Origin: Lachnospiraceae bacterium
GTDB lineage: Bacteria > Bacillota > Clostridia > Lachnospirales > Lachnospiraceae
Assembly: GCA_017449075.1 (NCBI GenBank)
Contig: JAFSKG010000015.1
Span: forward strand, 1 to 57,774
Direction: 5' to 3'
DNA length: 57,774 nucleotides
Both the position numbers and the translations under genes were made by a program. The notes beneath the pieces are model-generated. The model worked only from the letters and a program-made list of their open reading frames with translations, had not been told where the DNA came from and ran no database searches. This document shows positions 17,664-27,314 of this stretch, one piece after another; position 1 is the stretch's first letter, and every line of letters begins with the position of its first letter.

Positions 17664-17686
17664 ATATGTTTTTGGCGAATTGAAAT

Positions 17687-20600
17687 TTATTGTAGTTTTA
17701 GTGAATTTATTATTGCCTCGGCGATTTTTAGAGATTTGTCGATGCTTGGGTTATCTTCCGGGTTTGCTCGATAAGTGAGCGACACCTGCTTTCCATTTAT
17801 AACTCTGATTGCTCCGCAGAATTTATTGACTATGTCGACAACCGACTGCCCATCAATCTTGTGGTGTTCTGCAAATGTGATGGTCACAAGTTTTCTCTTT
17901 ATATTTAAGTGAGTCACATAAAACTTGTGCGCCCTTATCTTGAGTTTTGCAATGAAGATTAAGTTCTCAAGTTCTTTTGGGAAATTGCCAAATCTATCTT
18001 TTAGTTCATCTTTCAAATCGTCAAACTCTTCTTCTCTCTCACACTTAGATATTTTTCTGTACACATCAAGTTTTGTCTCTTCATCTTCTATATAGGTATT
18101 TGGTATAAATGCATCTATGTCAATATCGACTATGGTGTCAAAACCATTTACAAAATCATCAACATTTACATTATCCACATTTTTTCCATCTTCACTATTT
18201 TCTCTTAGATATTTTACAGCCTCATTTAAAAGCTTGATATATAAATCATATCCAACTGCATCTATATGTCCGCTCTGAGAAAGTCCTAAAATATTTCCAG
18301 CACCCCTCATCTCAAGGTCCTTCATCGCAATCTTAAGTCCAGAGCCGAGTGCTGTATTTTCTTTTATAGCTTTTAGTCTCGCAAGCTCATCTTCGGTCAA
18401 CTCTTTATTTTTTCTATACATGAAAAATGCATACGCAGTTCTATTACTTCTACCGACACGGCCTCTAAGTTGATAGAGCTGCGACAGGCCAAACTGTTCT
18501 GAGTTATCTATTATCAATGTATTTGCATTTTGTATATCAAGACCTGTCTCTATAATAGTAGTTGTGACGAGCACATTAAATTTCTTATCTATAAAATCCA
18601 TCATTGTATCTGAAAGTTCGTCCTCTTTAAGTTTGCCATGTGCCACTGCAACTTTTGCATAAGGACAGAGCGCAGAAATCTTATCTGCAAATGCATAGAT
18701 GTCAGACACTCTATTATGAACTATAAACACCTGCCCATCTCTCTTCAACTCTCTATTGACTGCTTCTCTTATAAGTTCTTCATTGAATTCAAGCACATAG
18801 GTTTTTATCGGCATCCTCTCAGGTGGCGCTTCTGTAAGCATCGACATATCTCTTATACCCGATAGAGACATATATAGAGTTCTTGGAATTGGCGTAGCAG
18901 TGAGTGTGAGAACATCGACATTGTGGCGAAGTCTTTTTATTTTTTCTTTGTGACTAACTCCAAATCTCTGCTCTTCATCTATAATCAAAAGTCCTAGATT
19001 TTTAAACTCAACATCAGGCGACAACAATCTGTGAGTTCCTATTACAATATCCAAATCACCATTTTTAAGTTTGTCTAATATCAATGCATTTCCTTTTTTA
19101 GAGTTGAATCTTGATAAAAATGCAATTCTAACTGGGTACTTCGAAAACCTTTCAGTGAAAGTTCTAAAATGCTGCATACATAAAACTGTAGTTGGCACAA
19201 GATATGCCACCTGCTTTCCATCCTGCACTGCTTTAAATGCTGCACGGATTGCAACTTCAGTTTTTCCAAATCCAACATCACCACAGATGAGTCTATCCAT
19301 CGTTTTATCAGACTGCATGTCAGTCTTCACTGCCTCTATAGCAAGTAACTGGTCATAAGTTTCTATGTATGGAAATGTCTCTTCAAATTCTCTCTGCCAA
19401 ACTGAATCACTACTAAAAATATATCCCTTTGCCTCTTGTCTCTTCGCATATAGTTCTATCAAGTCTTTTGCAGTTTCTAATATGTCAATTTTAACTTTCT
19501 TTTTTAATTTTAAGAAATCATTGCTTCCGAGTTTATTGAGCTTTGGTACCTTTGCAGTTTTAGATGCGAACCTCTCAAGTGACTCAAGCTTAGTAGCTAG
19601 CACATATAAGAAACCACCATCTGCATACTCGACCTTCACGTAGTCCTTCTCTATGTCATCAGTTTCAAGACGAGTGATACCTTTAAATATTCCCACACCA
19701 TAATTTTCATGGATTACATAGTCACCAAGTTTCAATTCACCTAAATCATTTATAGGTGCGTAGCCTTCGCGATGTTTATTCTTTAATATTCTTCTCTTTC
19801 TCTCTGGCTCTATGCCAAATAAATCTTTTTCAGTAAATATAAAAAACTTATCAGTCTCATCTATAAATCCACTTGAAAGTTCCCCAACATAGATGCCTAT
19901 GCTACCTTCACTTATTTTTTCATCAAGAGTATTTGTTATGTAAGCTCTTATATCTTCAGCCTGCAATTCATTCGCAAGTCTTTCTGCCCTCGTGTGGGAA
20001 TTTAAAACTATGAGTCCTGCAAATCCTCTCGCAAGATATGATTTGATTTCTGCCTTGGTCTTTCCATAATCCTTTTTATCAAATATAGGAGTGGTCATCA
20101 TGAAATCAAAATCATAATCCCATGAGCCCTTCTGCAAACCGAACTTCTCTTCATTTACATAAGGCGAGTCATCAAGACTTGTAAGCTGTATACAATTCTT
20201 TTCAGTAAGTCTATCGAATACATATTTTGAATCAAATAGTTCTATAGGTTTTATCTTATCCTGGTCTTCATAGTCAATGTCTTTTTCTATAATCTGTCTG
20301 CTCTCATAGCTTTCTCTAAGCATATCAATTATGAGATTTACTCTATCACTAAGTCGCTTTGGCTCATCAAAAAATACAAGAGCATCATTTGAAAAATAAT
20401 CTAGCACAAAAGTATTTCCACTTTTCTTTTTATCATCAATTATCGGTAAAATGTCTATAGACTCAATAGTCTCCGTAGACCTCTTAGTTTCAATATTAAA
20501 ATATCTTATGCTCTCTATTATATCTCCAACAAATTCGACACGGATTGGGTCGTCATTTGAAACCTCATATATGTCTATGATGCCACCTCTGACTGCGAAC

Positions 20601-21094
20601 TCACCAGGAACCTCAACTTCGCCAACTCTATCATAACCAAGGTCGATTAGTTTGGTAATGAATTCATCATAAGGCACTTCTTTATTATGCGAAAGTTTAA
20701 TAATTCTATCCATCACATTGTCAAGTGAAGGAAGTTTTTCGAGACAGGCGGAAATTGTAGTGACCAAAGTTATGTTTTCTTTATTCAAAAGTTTTTTAAG
20801 AACTATGGTTCTATCTTTTAAAAGTTTTTCGTCATCAAGGCTTGCAGAAGCAAATAGCAAATCTTTCTCGCCGAAGTAGTAAATGTTTTTGTCATAAAAC
20901 TTACCATCTTCATAAAATAAAATAGCACTCCTCTCATCAGGGAGCACTACAAGTTTTTGCCTGTCGGCAAATGTTGCGACAAAATTAACCTTTGCGTTGT
21001 CACAAATATTGCGCACTAAAACAGATCTCGGATTTTCTCCGAGGCACTTTTTCAATTTTAAGTAATCTCGATTGCTATTTATATTATAGTACAT
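17687..21094 (-). CDS. mfd: Transcription-repair coupling factor Mfd
   Basis: 1135 residues, the usual length. Visible in order: UvrB-like N-domain, the RNA-polymerase-interacting domain (LKLGDYVIHENYGVGIFKGI, about residue 455), superfamily 2 translocase with Walker A GDVGFGKTE near residue 605, the DEEQRFGVSHKEK motif II, TATPIPRTL, and the TRG motif region with QLRGRVGRSNRTAYAF. Mfd removes RNA polymerase stalled at lesions and recruits UvrA. It lies 32 nt downstream of pth, the classical Firmicutes order pth-mfd. Confidence 0.98.
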   Translation of the reverse strand: MYYNINSNRDYLKLKKCLGENPRSVLVRNICDNAKVNFVATFADRQKLVVLPDERSAILFYEDGKFYDKNIYYFGEKDLLFASASLDDEKLLKDRTIVLKKLLNKENITLVTTISACLEKLPSLDNVMDRIIKLSHNKEVPYDEFITKLIDLGYDRVGEVEVPGEFAVRGGIIDIYEVSNDDPIRVEFVGDIIESIRYFNIETKRSTETIESIDILPIIDDKKKSGNTFVLDYFSNDALVFFDEPKRLSDRVNLIIDMLRESYESRQIIEKDIDYEDQDKIKPIELFDSKYVFDRLTEKNCIQLTSLDDSPYVNEEKFGLQKGSWDYDFDFMMTTPIFDKKDYGKTKAEIKSYLARGFAGLIVLNSHTRAERLANELQAEDIRAYITNTLDEKISEGSIGIYVGELSSGFIDETDKFFIFTEKDLFGIEPERKRRILKNKHREGYAPINDLGELKLGDYVIHENYGVGIFKGITRLETDDIEKDYVKVEYADGGFLYVLATKLESLERFASKTAKVPKLNKLGSNDFLKLKKKVKIDILETAKDLIELYAKRQEAKGYIFSSDSVWQREFEETFPYIETYDQLLAIEAVKTDMQSDKTMDRLICGDVGFGKTEVAIRAAFKAVQDGKQVAYLVPTTVLCMQHFRTFTERFSKYPVRIAFLSRFNSKKGNALILDKLKNGDLDIVIGTHRLLSPDVEFKNLGLLIIDEEQRFGVSHKEKIKRLRHNVDVLTLTATPIPRTLYMSLSGIRDMSMLTEAPPERMPIKTYVLEFNEELIREAVNRELKRDGQVFIVHNRVSDIYAFADKISALCPYAKVAVAHGKLKEDELSDTMMDFIDKKFNVLVTTTIIETGLDIQNANTLIIDNSEQFGLSQLYQLRGRVGRSNRTAYAFFMYRKNKELTEDELARLKAIKENTALGSGLKIAMKDLEMRGAGNILGLSQSGHIDAVGYDLYIKLLNEAVKYLRENSEDGKNVDNVNVDDFVNGFDTIVDIDIDAFIPNTYIEDEETKLDVYRKISKCEREEEFDDLKDELKDRFGNFPKELENLIFIAKLKIRAHKFYVTHLNIKRKLVTITFAEHHKIDGQSVVDIVNKFCGAIRVINGKQVSLTYRANPEDNPSIDKSLKIAEAIINSLKLQ

Positions 21095-21126
21095 GTATCA
21101 ATTTTAAGGCGAGCGGCATGTTTGAA

Positions 21127-21693
21127 TTATAACCCATTGTAGTCATTCATAGTTTTATCAATACCAACTTCTATTATACTGAAGATGGCATCCACCGCCC
21201 TATCAATATTTTCTTTCTGCGCTTTTAATTCTTCTGGTGTATATTTCATCAACACAAAATCTATCTGACTAATAAATGGTTTATCATCTTTTATGCCAAT
21301 TCGAACTTTGATAAACTTTTCTGTGCCAAGATTTGCAATTATAGATTTGATTCCATTGTGCCCTGCGGCTGAACCTTCTTTTGTAACTTTTACTTTTCCG
21401 ATTGGAAGTGCAAGTTCATCATATACTACTATAATATCTTTTGCTTCTATCTTGTAAAAATCTGCGAGTGGTCTTATGAACTCTCCACTCAAATTCATAT
21501 ATGTCATCGGCTTTGCTATTATCACATCTTCATCGCCGATTTTTGTTTTTGTATATAGACCTTTGAATTTATCTTTGTCTAATTCTACATTGCCAAGTCT
21601 GTGAAGCAATTCATCTATCGCAAGAAAACCAGTGTTGTGCCTGGTGAATGCGTATTTTATTTCTGGATTTCCTAAACCTACGATTAATTTCAT
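21127..21693 (-). CDS. pth: Peptidyl-tRNA hydrolase Pth
   Basis: 188 residues. The signature begins VGLGNPEIKYAFTRHNTGF with catalytic His (RHNTGF). Substrate-binding residues follow in KPMTYMNLSG and VYDELALPIGKVKV, and GSAAGHNGIKSI is intact. It releases peptides from prematurely dissociated peptidyl-tRNA. It sits directly upstream of mfd and 19 nt downstream of the CapA-like gene. Confidence 0.98.
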   Translation of the reverse strand: MKLIVGLGNPEIKYAFTRHNTGFLAIDELLHRLGNVELDKDKFKGLYTKTKIGDEDVIIAKPMTYMNLSGEFIRPLADFYKIEAKDIIVVYDELALPIGKVKVTKEGSAAGHNGIKSIIANLGTEKFIKVRIGIKDDKPFISQIDFVLMKYTPEELKAQKENIDRAVDAIFSIIEVGIDKTMNDYNGL

Positions 21694-21712
21694 AAATGAT
21701 ATTTTAATTTAT

Positions 21713-23059
21713 TTATTGCGATTTTTCAATACTACTTAACGCCTCTGCCACCTGCTCCATGGTGAATACATATCCGTTGTCACCTATGTAACATGTGCTG
21801 CTTTTATCTTGCAACTCTTTTATCTTTGCTGCAATCTCATCCTTCTTCCAATCTTTTCTAACCTTTTCATAATTAGAAAGCCCTGGGTAGACTGCAAGCT
21901 GCATCTGACCATTTTTATCTATGCTATAGTCAAATGTGGCAGTCACAAGTATAGTATCTCTCATTGTCCCACCATAAATAAAATTTCCAAGACTATATAT
22001 TATAGGAACATTTTTATAGTACTCAATTTCTTGCACCATGTGTGGGTGAGCTCCCACTATCAAGTCAGCACCTGCATCAACTATTCTTCTCGCATACTGT
22101 TTTTGCCATGTATTTGACACAGTTTCAAGTTCTCTACCCCAGTGCATGTAGACAATGACTTTATCTACAAATGGTTTTACATTTCTAACTTCATCGCAAA
22201 GTTCTGAAATGTCATAGCCATTGAATACTCCCGCTCTATCATAAGTTGCCTTCCAGTTATCAGATGGTAGGACAGCCGACGCTGATAAAAAAGCATATCT
22301 CTTTCCTTCTATCTCTTTTATGTATGCTCTCTTTGCCTCTTCAATATTTTTTCCAGCGCCAATATGTATAAAATCATTTTCATCGAGGACCTTTATAGTG
22401 TTCATCATAGAATCCACTCCATAGTCAAGTATGTGATTGTTTGCAAGTGTAAATAAATTAAAACCTACTTCTTTTAGTGGAGTCACATACTCTGTAGGCA
22501 GTGCAAATGTAAATGTTTTGTCTTCAGCATTTTCAGTGTCGTCAGTTATAGAGCACTCAAGATTTGCAATGTTGAAATCACTATCTTTCAATAATTTGAG
22601 ATATCCATCATCAATAATCCCCGGAAGTCCAAACTCATCATATGCAGTTCTTGGTTTCTTAGATAAGAATACATCTCCGACAAAGCAAAATACATCTTTC
22701 TTTTCTCTTATATCTATTTTTACAAAGTCATTTGATGCCTTATATTTTTCTTCTGGTGTTAAATAAATTATTTCGATATTTGAATTTGATTTTTTGTCAT
22801 CAACATTTTCAACGTTCTCATCATTTGCTTCGCCACTATTTTCTTCTGCGATGTCACTTGCTGACGCTTTATCATTCATGCCACCTAAGTAAATGCTTAT
22901 CTTTTGAGTTGTATCAAGAAGCATTTGCTCATTGTTCTTTGCATTTTCATTAGAGCCTTCGCCATCTTTATTTCCATATAAAACAATCATCACTGCCGCA
23001 AAACAGATGACTACAAGAACTGAAACTACTATTATAATATTTCTATATACTCTTAACAT
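21713..23059 (-). CDS. CapA-family protein (metallophosphatase-like, poly-gamma-glutamate type)
   Basis: 448 residues. N-terminal anchor (residues 7-29), a low-complexity Asn/Glu/Lys linker to about residue 95, then the CapA fold: CFVGDVFLSKKPR, NIANLECSITDD, LANNHILDYG, IVYMHWGRELE, VGAHPHMVQEIEYYKNVPIIYSLGNFI. These motifs supply the dinuclear metal ligands. CapA proteins are involved in anionic polymer export or capsule, but isolated homologs like this have unproven roles. No capB/capC is nearby. The start overlaps the aroC stop by 17 nt. Confidence 0.9.
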   Translation of the reverse strand: MLRVYRNIIIVVSVLVVICFAAVMIVLYGNKDGEGSNENAKNNEQMLLDTTQKISIYLGGMNDKASASDIAEENSGEANDENVENVDDKKSNSNIEIIYLTPEEKYKASNDFVKIDIREKKDVFCFVGDVFLSKKPRTAYDEFGLPGIIDDGYLKLLKDSDFNIANLECSITDDTENAEDKTFTFALPTEYVTPLKEVGFNLFTLANNHILDYGVDSMMNTIKVLDENDFIHIGAGKNIEEAKRAYIKEIEGKRYAFLSASAVLPSDNWKATYDRAGVFNGYDISELCDEVRNVKPFVDKVIVYMHWGRELETVSNTWQKQYARRIVDAGADLIVGAHPHMVQEIEYYKNVPIIYSLGNFIYGGTMRDTILVTATFDYSIDKNGQMQLAVYPGLSNYEKVRKDWKKDEIAAKIKELQDKSSTCYIGDNGYVFTMEQVAEALSSIEKSQ

Positions 23060-24035
23060 TTATATTTTGAAGATAGTAATCGAGAATTGTCATTGCTACC
23101 ATTGATTCTACAACAACTACAACTCTATCAACTATACATACATCATTTCTTCCTTTTAATTCTACTTCTGTCTCATTGCCATATATGTCGATGGTTTTTT
23201 GTGTCTTGGCAATCGTAGGTGTTGGCTTTATCGCGAGTCTTATGACTATGTCATTTCCATTGCTGATGCCACCTAAGATGCCACCTGAGTTATTTGACAA
23301 AAACTTTTCGCCAACTGTCATCTGGTCGTTATTTTCTGAACCGAGCATATTTGCTACATCAAAGCCTGCACCAATTTCAACACCCTTCACTGCACCGATT
23401 GACATGCAAGCCTTCGCAAGTTCTGCATCAAGTTTGTCAAACACTGGCTCGCCAAGTCCAGCAGGACAGCCTTTCACCACACACTCAACTATGCCTCCAA
23501 TTGAATCGTCGACATTTTCATAATCAACTTCGTCTGCGCCATTTGCAAGTCGTGACAAATCATAATTTCCGCGAGCTGTAACTGTAATATTTTTTTCTTT
23601 CAAAACTTTTATTGCGACAGCACCACCAATGACACGGCCAATAGTTTCTCTTCCCGAAGATCTACCACCACTTCTATAATCTCTGATACCATATTTTTTT
23701 TCATAGGTATAGTCGGCATGTCCAGGTCTAAAAATATTTTTTAGAACGCCGTACTCTGACGTGCCTATGTCCTCATTTCGAACAATCGCACAAATTGGTG
23801 TGCCAAGTGTCTTACCTTCAAATACACCTGACAAAATTTCAACTTTGTCTTTTTCTTTTCTTGGAGTTGATAACTCAGAATCGTTTGGTCGTCTTCTGTT
23901 TAAATATAATTGAATATCTTCCTCGCTAAGTGAGACATTGCTTGGGCAGCCGTCGATGATGGCGCCGAGAGCAGCACCGTGGGATTCGCCGAAGGTGGTG
24001 ACTTTGTAAAGTTTTCCAAAAGTGTTTCCTGACAT
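23043..24035 (-). CDS. aroC: Chorismate synthase AroC
   Basis: 330 residues. It begins with the classic FGKLYKVTTFGESHGAALGA. RPGHADYTYEKKYGIRDYRSGGRSSGRET and SNNSGGILGGISNG-type segments are intact. It makes chorismate from EPSP with reduced FMN, the last shikimate pathway step. It overlaps the CapA-like gene. A MITE-like element occupies the gap upstream. Confidence 0.97.
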   Translation of the reverse strand: MSGNTFGKLYKVTTFGESHGAALGAIIDGCPSNVSLSEEDIQLYLNRRRPNDSELSTPRKEKDKVEILSGVFEGKTLGTPICAIVRNEDIGTSEYGVLKNIFRPGHADYTYEKKYGIRDYRSGGRSSGRETIGRVIGGAVAIKVLKEKNITVTARGNYDLSRLANGADEVDYENVDDSIGGIVECVVKGCPAGLGEPVFDKLDAELAKACMSIGAVKGVEIGAGFDVANMLGSENNDQMTVGEKFLSNNSGGILGGISNGNDIVIRLAIKPTPTIAKTQKTIDIYGNETEVELKGRNDVCIVDRVVVVVESMVAMTILDYYLQNINVKSI

Positions 24036-24071
24036 ATTATTTCCTCGCTATATACTGATTACTCTTATGTA

Positions 24072-24257
24072 GCAAATTCCTCTTCAAGAAAACAGGTCGC
24101 AAAAACAAGATTTTCTATCAAAGCGTTGTCTCGCTTTTTGCAAGATTTTTGCAAACTCGCTACGCTCAAACAATGCTAAAAATCTAAGCAAAAAGCTTCG
24201 CCATCATTTGAGAAAATCAGTTTTTGCTCCAACTATTTTCTTGTTCGAGGTATTTGC
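24072..24257. mobile_element. MITE-like element, copy 1
   Basis: About 185 bp with imperfect terminal inverted repeats (GCAAAT...CAAGAAAA... at both ends). It shares most of its sequence, in inverted orientation, with 53632-53820. Inside are further nested inverted repeats (GATTTTTGC/GCTAAAAATC flanking CTCGCTACGCTCAAACA). It has no coding capacity. It fills the gap between yigZ and aroC. Confidence 0.8.
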
Positions 24258-24295
24258 CACACTTTACAATCATAATTAACACATTAATATATATA

Positions 24296-24955
24296 TCATA
24301 AGTAAACTACTTTATTAGCTTTAAAATAATATGTCAGTTTGGAGTCGTTGTCTAAGGCGACTTTCCCTTTAGTTAAATTTGTAATTTCTTTTTTGAACTT
24401 TTCGAAAATGCTGACATCTACTAAGTATTTTAATTTTACTACATCTTCAAATGTTTTATCAAGTGAATAAATGTTATCTATTCCGTCATTTGTATTATAA
24501 TTTTGAATCAATTTTTCTATCTTACCATAGTCATCGTAGCTCACGTCAAATGCAACTTCATATGCATTTTTAATCTCGGCTAGTTTTGCATTTGCAATTG
24601 CAGCCTTTAAACTTTCGCTATATGCTCTCACGAGCCCGCCAGTGCCGAGAAGTGTGCCTCCAAAATATCGAGTGACGATTGCAATGCAATTCGTGAGTTC
24701 GTTGCCCTTCAAAATATCAAGCATTGGATGGCCGGCGGTACCCTGTGGCTCACCGTCATCACTTGATTTTACTTGCTCACCGTTTGTTCCAATAACATAT
24801 GCGAAGCAATTGTGTTTGGCATCATAATATTTCTTTTTTATTTCTGCAAGTTTCTCTTCTGCTTCTTCAACATTTGCAGCATAAAAGATGTTCGCTATAA
24901 AGCGGGATTTTTTTTCTACGATTTCTGCGGTTGTTGGTTCTATAATAACATTCAT
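24296..24955 (-). CDS. yigZ: YigZ/IMPACT family protein (UPF0029)
   Basis: 219 residues. It carries the IMPACT N-domain signature: KKSRFIANIF, AYVIGTNGEQVKSSDDGEPQ, GTAGHPMLDIL and VTRYFGGTLLGTGGLVRAYS. The C-terminal ferredoxin-like domain is present. The family may bind nucleic acid or act in translation regulation; the biochemical role is not settled. A REP hairpin lies 13 nt upstream of the start. Confidence 0.93.
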   Translation of the reverse strand: MNVIIEPTTAEIVEKKSRFIANIFYAANVEEAEEKLAEIKKKYYDAKHNCFAYVIGTNGEQVKSSDDGEPQGTAGHPMLDILKGNELTNCIAIVTRYFGGTLLGTGGLVRAYSESLKAAIANAKLAEIKNAYEVAFDVSYDDYGKIEKLIQNYNTNDGIDNIYSLDKTFEDVVKLKYLVDVSIFEKFKKEITNLTKGKVALDNDSKLTYYFKANKVVYL

Positions 24956-24968
24956 AATATCGTGCAGT

Positions 24969-24995
24969 GTAGGGGCGGATGATATTCGCCCCTAC
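24969..24995. repeat. REP unit between rmuC and yigZ
   Basis: Nearly symmetric GTAGGGGCG...CGCCCCTAC; 4 nt past it lies the rmuC stop, and 13 nt separate it from the yigZ start. Confidence 0.85.
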
Positions 24996-24998
24996 GGG

Positions 24999-26213
24999 TT
25001 AGTCTTCTATCTCAAGTATGTTGTTTGACTCTTCGATTCCTATGGCATCGAAACCTTTCAACTTACTGGTAATCATTGAGTTTCTCTTTGATAGTTGCTC
25101 CGTAGACTTAGCAGCCGAGTCAATACTTCTCTTTGTCTTTTCAATTTCTTCTTCGAACTTTCCATATTGGGCTTTGATGGCTTGAAGTATTTCGGCAATC
25201 TTTTTACTATTTTTATTTATCTGCAAAAATCTAAAGCCGACACTGAAACTATTTATAAGCGCCGTGATCGTAGTAGGACCTGCGAGTAATACTCTAAACT
25301 TTTTTTGGCAGTCATCAGCGAGTGAATCTATACGGAGACATTCTGCATAGAGACCTTCTGTTGGTAGAAACATTATTCCAAACTCTGTGGTGATAGGTGG
25401 CTCAATATATTTTTCCGAAATGCTTCTTGCCTGTTTCAAAACTTCCTCTTTCAATTTTTTCACAGCATCTGCAATCGCTGCCTCGTCTCTTCTATTTGAA
25501 GCCTCAACTATTGCCATATATCTATCATTTGGAAACTTCGCATCAATTGGAAGATAGACGAAACCAGTATCATCTTTATTTGGAATCTTTACAGCAAAGT
25601 CAACCATCCTATCAGAATTATCTTTTATCATGAACTGAGTTTCGTACATATTGCTTGTAAGAATGTTTTCAAGAATGCTCTCAAGTTGCTTTTCGCCAAA
25701 TACACCACGAGCCTTCACACTTGATAGAGATTGTTGAAGGTCGGTGATTGTACCCGACATGCTGAGGAGTTGCCCATTTGTCACTTGCAAGCTTTGTAGC
25801 TGCTCGCCAATAGTTTTAAAACTGTTGTCAAGTCGCTCATTTAAAGATTTGTCAAGTTTTTCATTTATGTTTCTTTCTATAATACCAAGTTTTTCTTCAT
25901 TTGCCGAACGTATCTCATTTAATTTTTTCTCATTTGTATTATTTATCTTGTCAAGAGACTCTTGCATACCCTTGGTCAAGTTACTTGAGTTAATCTGATT
26001 TTGGTTTAATATTTTTACAAAATTTTCATTTGATTCTTTTATTACATTTTTTTCGAGCTCACCTATCATGCGAGCAATGTATCTTGATTCATCTTTTCTT
26101 TTATTGTTATTTACTAACTCAATAATGACCAGTATTAAAACTACTGATAGCAAAATAAATAATACCAATATTGGTATAAATAATTCGTTGCTAAAAAAAT
26201 TAACTGATTCCAT
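24999..26213 (-). CDS. rmuC: DNA recombination protein RmuC family
   Basis: The start ATG 26213 (MESVNFFSNEL) is preceded by GAGG; the upstream TTG is less likely. About 404 residues: an N-terminal membrane segment (8-30), a long coiled coil (to about residue 150), then the RmuC nuclease-like core with SVKARGVFGEKQLESILEN, LPIDAKFPNDRY and PTEGLYAECLR. RmuC limits inversions at short repeats, which is notable in a repeat-rich genome. It is divergent from the YihY gene, with 78 nt between them. Confidence 0.93.
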   Translation of the reverse strand: MESVNFFSNELFIPILVLFILLSVVLILVIIELVNNNKRKDESRYIARMIGELEKNVIKESNENFVKILNQNQINSSNLTKGMQESLDKINNTNEKKLNEIRSANEEKLGIIERNINEKLDKSLNERLDNSFKTIGEQLQSLQVTNGQLLSMSGTITDLQQSLSSVKARGVFGEKQLESILENILTSNMYETQFMIKDNSDRMVDFAVKIPNKDDTGFVYLPIDAKFPNDRYMAIVEASNRRDEAAIADAVKKLKEEVLKQARSISEKYIEPPITTEFGIMFLPTEGLYAECLRIDSLADDCQKKFRVLLAGPTTITALINSFSVGFRFLQINKNSKKIAEILQAIKAQYGKFEEEIEKTKRSIDSAAKSTEQLSKRNSMITSKLKGFDAIGIEESNNILEIED

Positions 26214-26291
26214 GTTGTTACCTCGCAAATGTTTTTTTAATTTATTAATAAGTTGTTGAAAAATATGTATTTATAATGTAAAATATTATCT

Positions 26292-27314
26292 ATGCGCGAA
26301 AAGCTTAAAAAAATATATAGAAAATTGCCAAAATGGCTACAGTCAATTATAAGGTTTGTAAAGAATGTTGTTGCACTCTACATGTCAAATGACATACCTA
26401 TCTATGCAGCGAGTTCGTCTTTCTTCCTTATAATATCTAGTATACCACTATTCATGCTTATTTTCTCAACTATTTCATATATACCTCAGGTTAGCATTGA
26501 CGATGCAATAGAAAATATCACTTTGCTATTTCCAAATTTGCCTTACATAACTCAGATAGTCAATCATACTCTTTCTATCGCCAGAGACCTATCAAGGTCA
26601 AATGTCATCTACATCAACATAATTACCGCATTGATAACTGGCTCTACCTGTTTATTTGCATTTATAGTTGGCATCAGAAAAATTCATGATATAGATTATA
26701 CTAGTAATTACGCATTATTGAAAGTTCTTACTATAGTAAATATGTTTATACTCTACCTTTCGGTTATTGTGACATTTATTTTGCTGATACTTGGCGGTAT
26801 GATTATTGAGCTTGTGAAAATGTATATACCGTTTGACATTGAAATAATTGACCAAATACTAAGTTATAAATATCTTGTATCAAGTATATCGCTCATCATT
26901 CTCACGATGTCGCTCTACACGTCGACTACAAACTTTGAAAGGCGATTCTTCAAAAACATTTATGGTGCAGTTTTTACAACTTTTGCATGGATATTTGTGT
27001 CAAATTTATTTTCAGTTTACTTTACAAGATTTCCTATGAGCCAAAGTACATACGGATCACTAACTGGTATCATGATTGTACTTCTATGGATTTTCATTTG
27101 TATAAATATCGTATTCATAGGCGCCTGTGTAAATGAAGTCATCTATCCTCAACAAAGAATTATTAATGAGAATAAGATCAAACTTCGAAAAGAAATTGAA
27201 TCCGGCAAAATTCAAGAAGCTGATGAAGAAATTAAGAGAAGATCAAATATCACTAAAATATTCAAATTTCAAAGACCTAAACTCAATAAAGAAGACAAAT
27301 ACAACGATGACTAA
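26292..27314 (+). CDS. YihY/virulence factor BrkB family membrane protein
   Basis: 340 residues, plus strand. Six membrane segments with the family's DIPIYAASSSFFLIISSIPLF opening, LITGSTCLFAFIVGIRKIHDI, the YGSLTGIMIVLLWIFICI signature and a charged C-terminal tail. The family was once called RNase BN in error; the role is unknown, possibly transport. No Shine-Dalgarno is visible ahead of the ATG. A TATAAT lies about 20 nt upstream, so the leader is short or absent. Confidence 0.9.
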   Translation: MREKLKKIYRKLPKWLQSIIRFVKNVVALYMSNDIPIYAASSSFFLIISSIPLFMLIFSTISYIPQVSIDDAIENITLLFPNLPYITQIVNHTLSIARDLSRSNVIYINIITALITGSTCLFAFIVGIRKIHDIDYTSNYALLKVLTIVNMFILYLSVIVTFILLILGGMIIELVKMYIPFDIEIIDQILSYKYLVSSISLIILTMSLYTSTTNFERRFFKNIYGAVFTTFAWIFVSNLFSVYFTRFPMSQSTYGSLTGIMIVLLWIFICINIVFIGACVNEVIYPQQRIINENKIKLRKEIESGKIQEADEEIKRRSNITKIFKFQRPKLNKEDKYNDD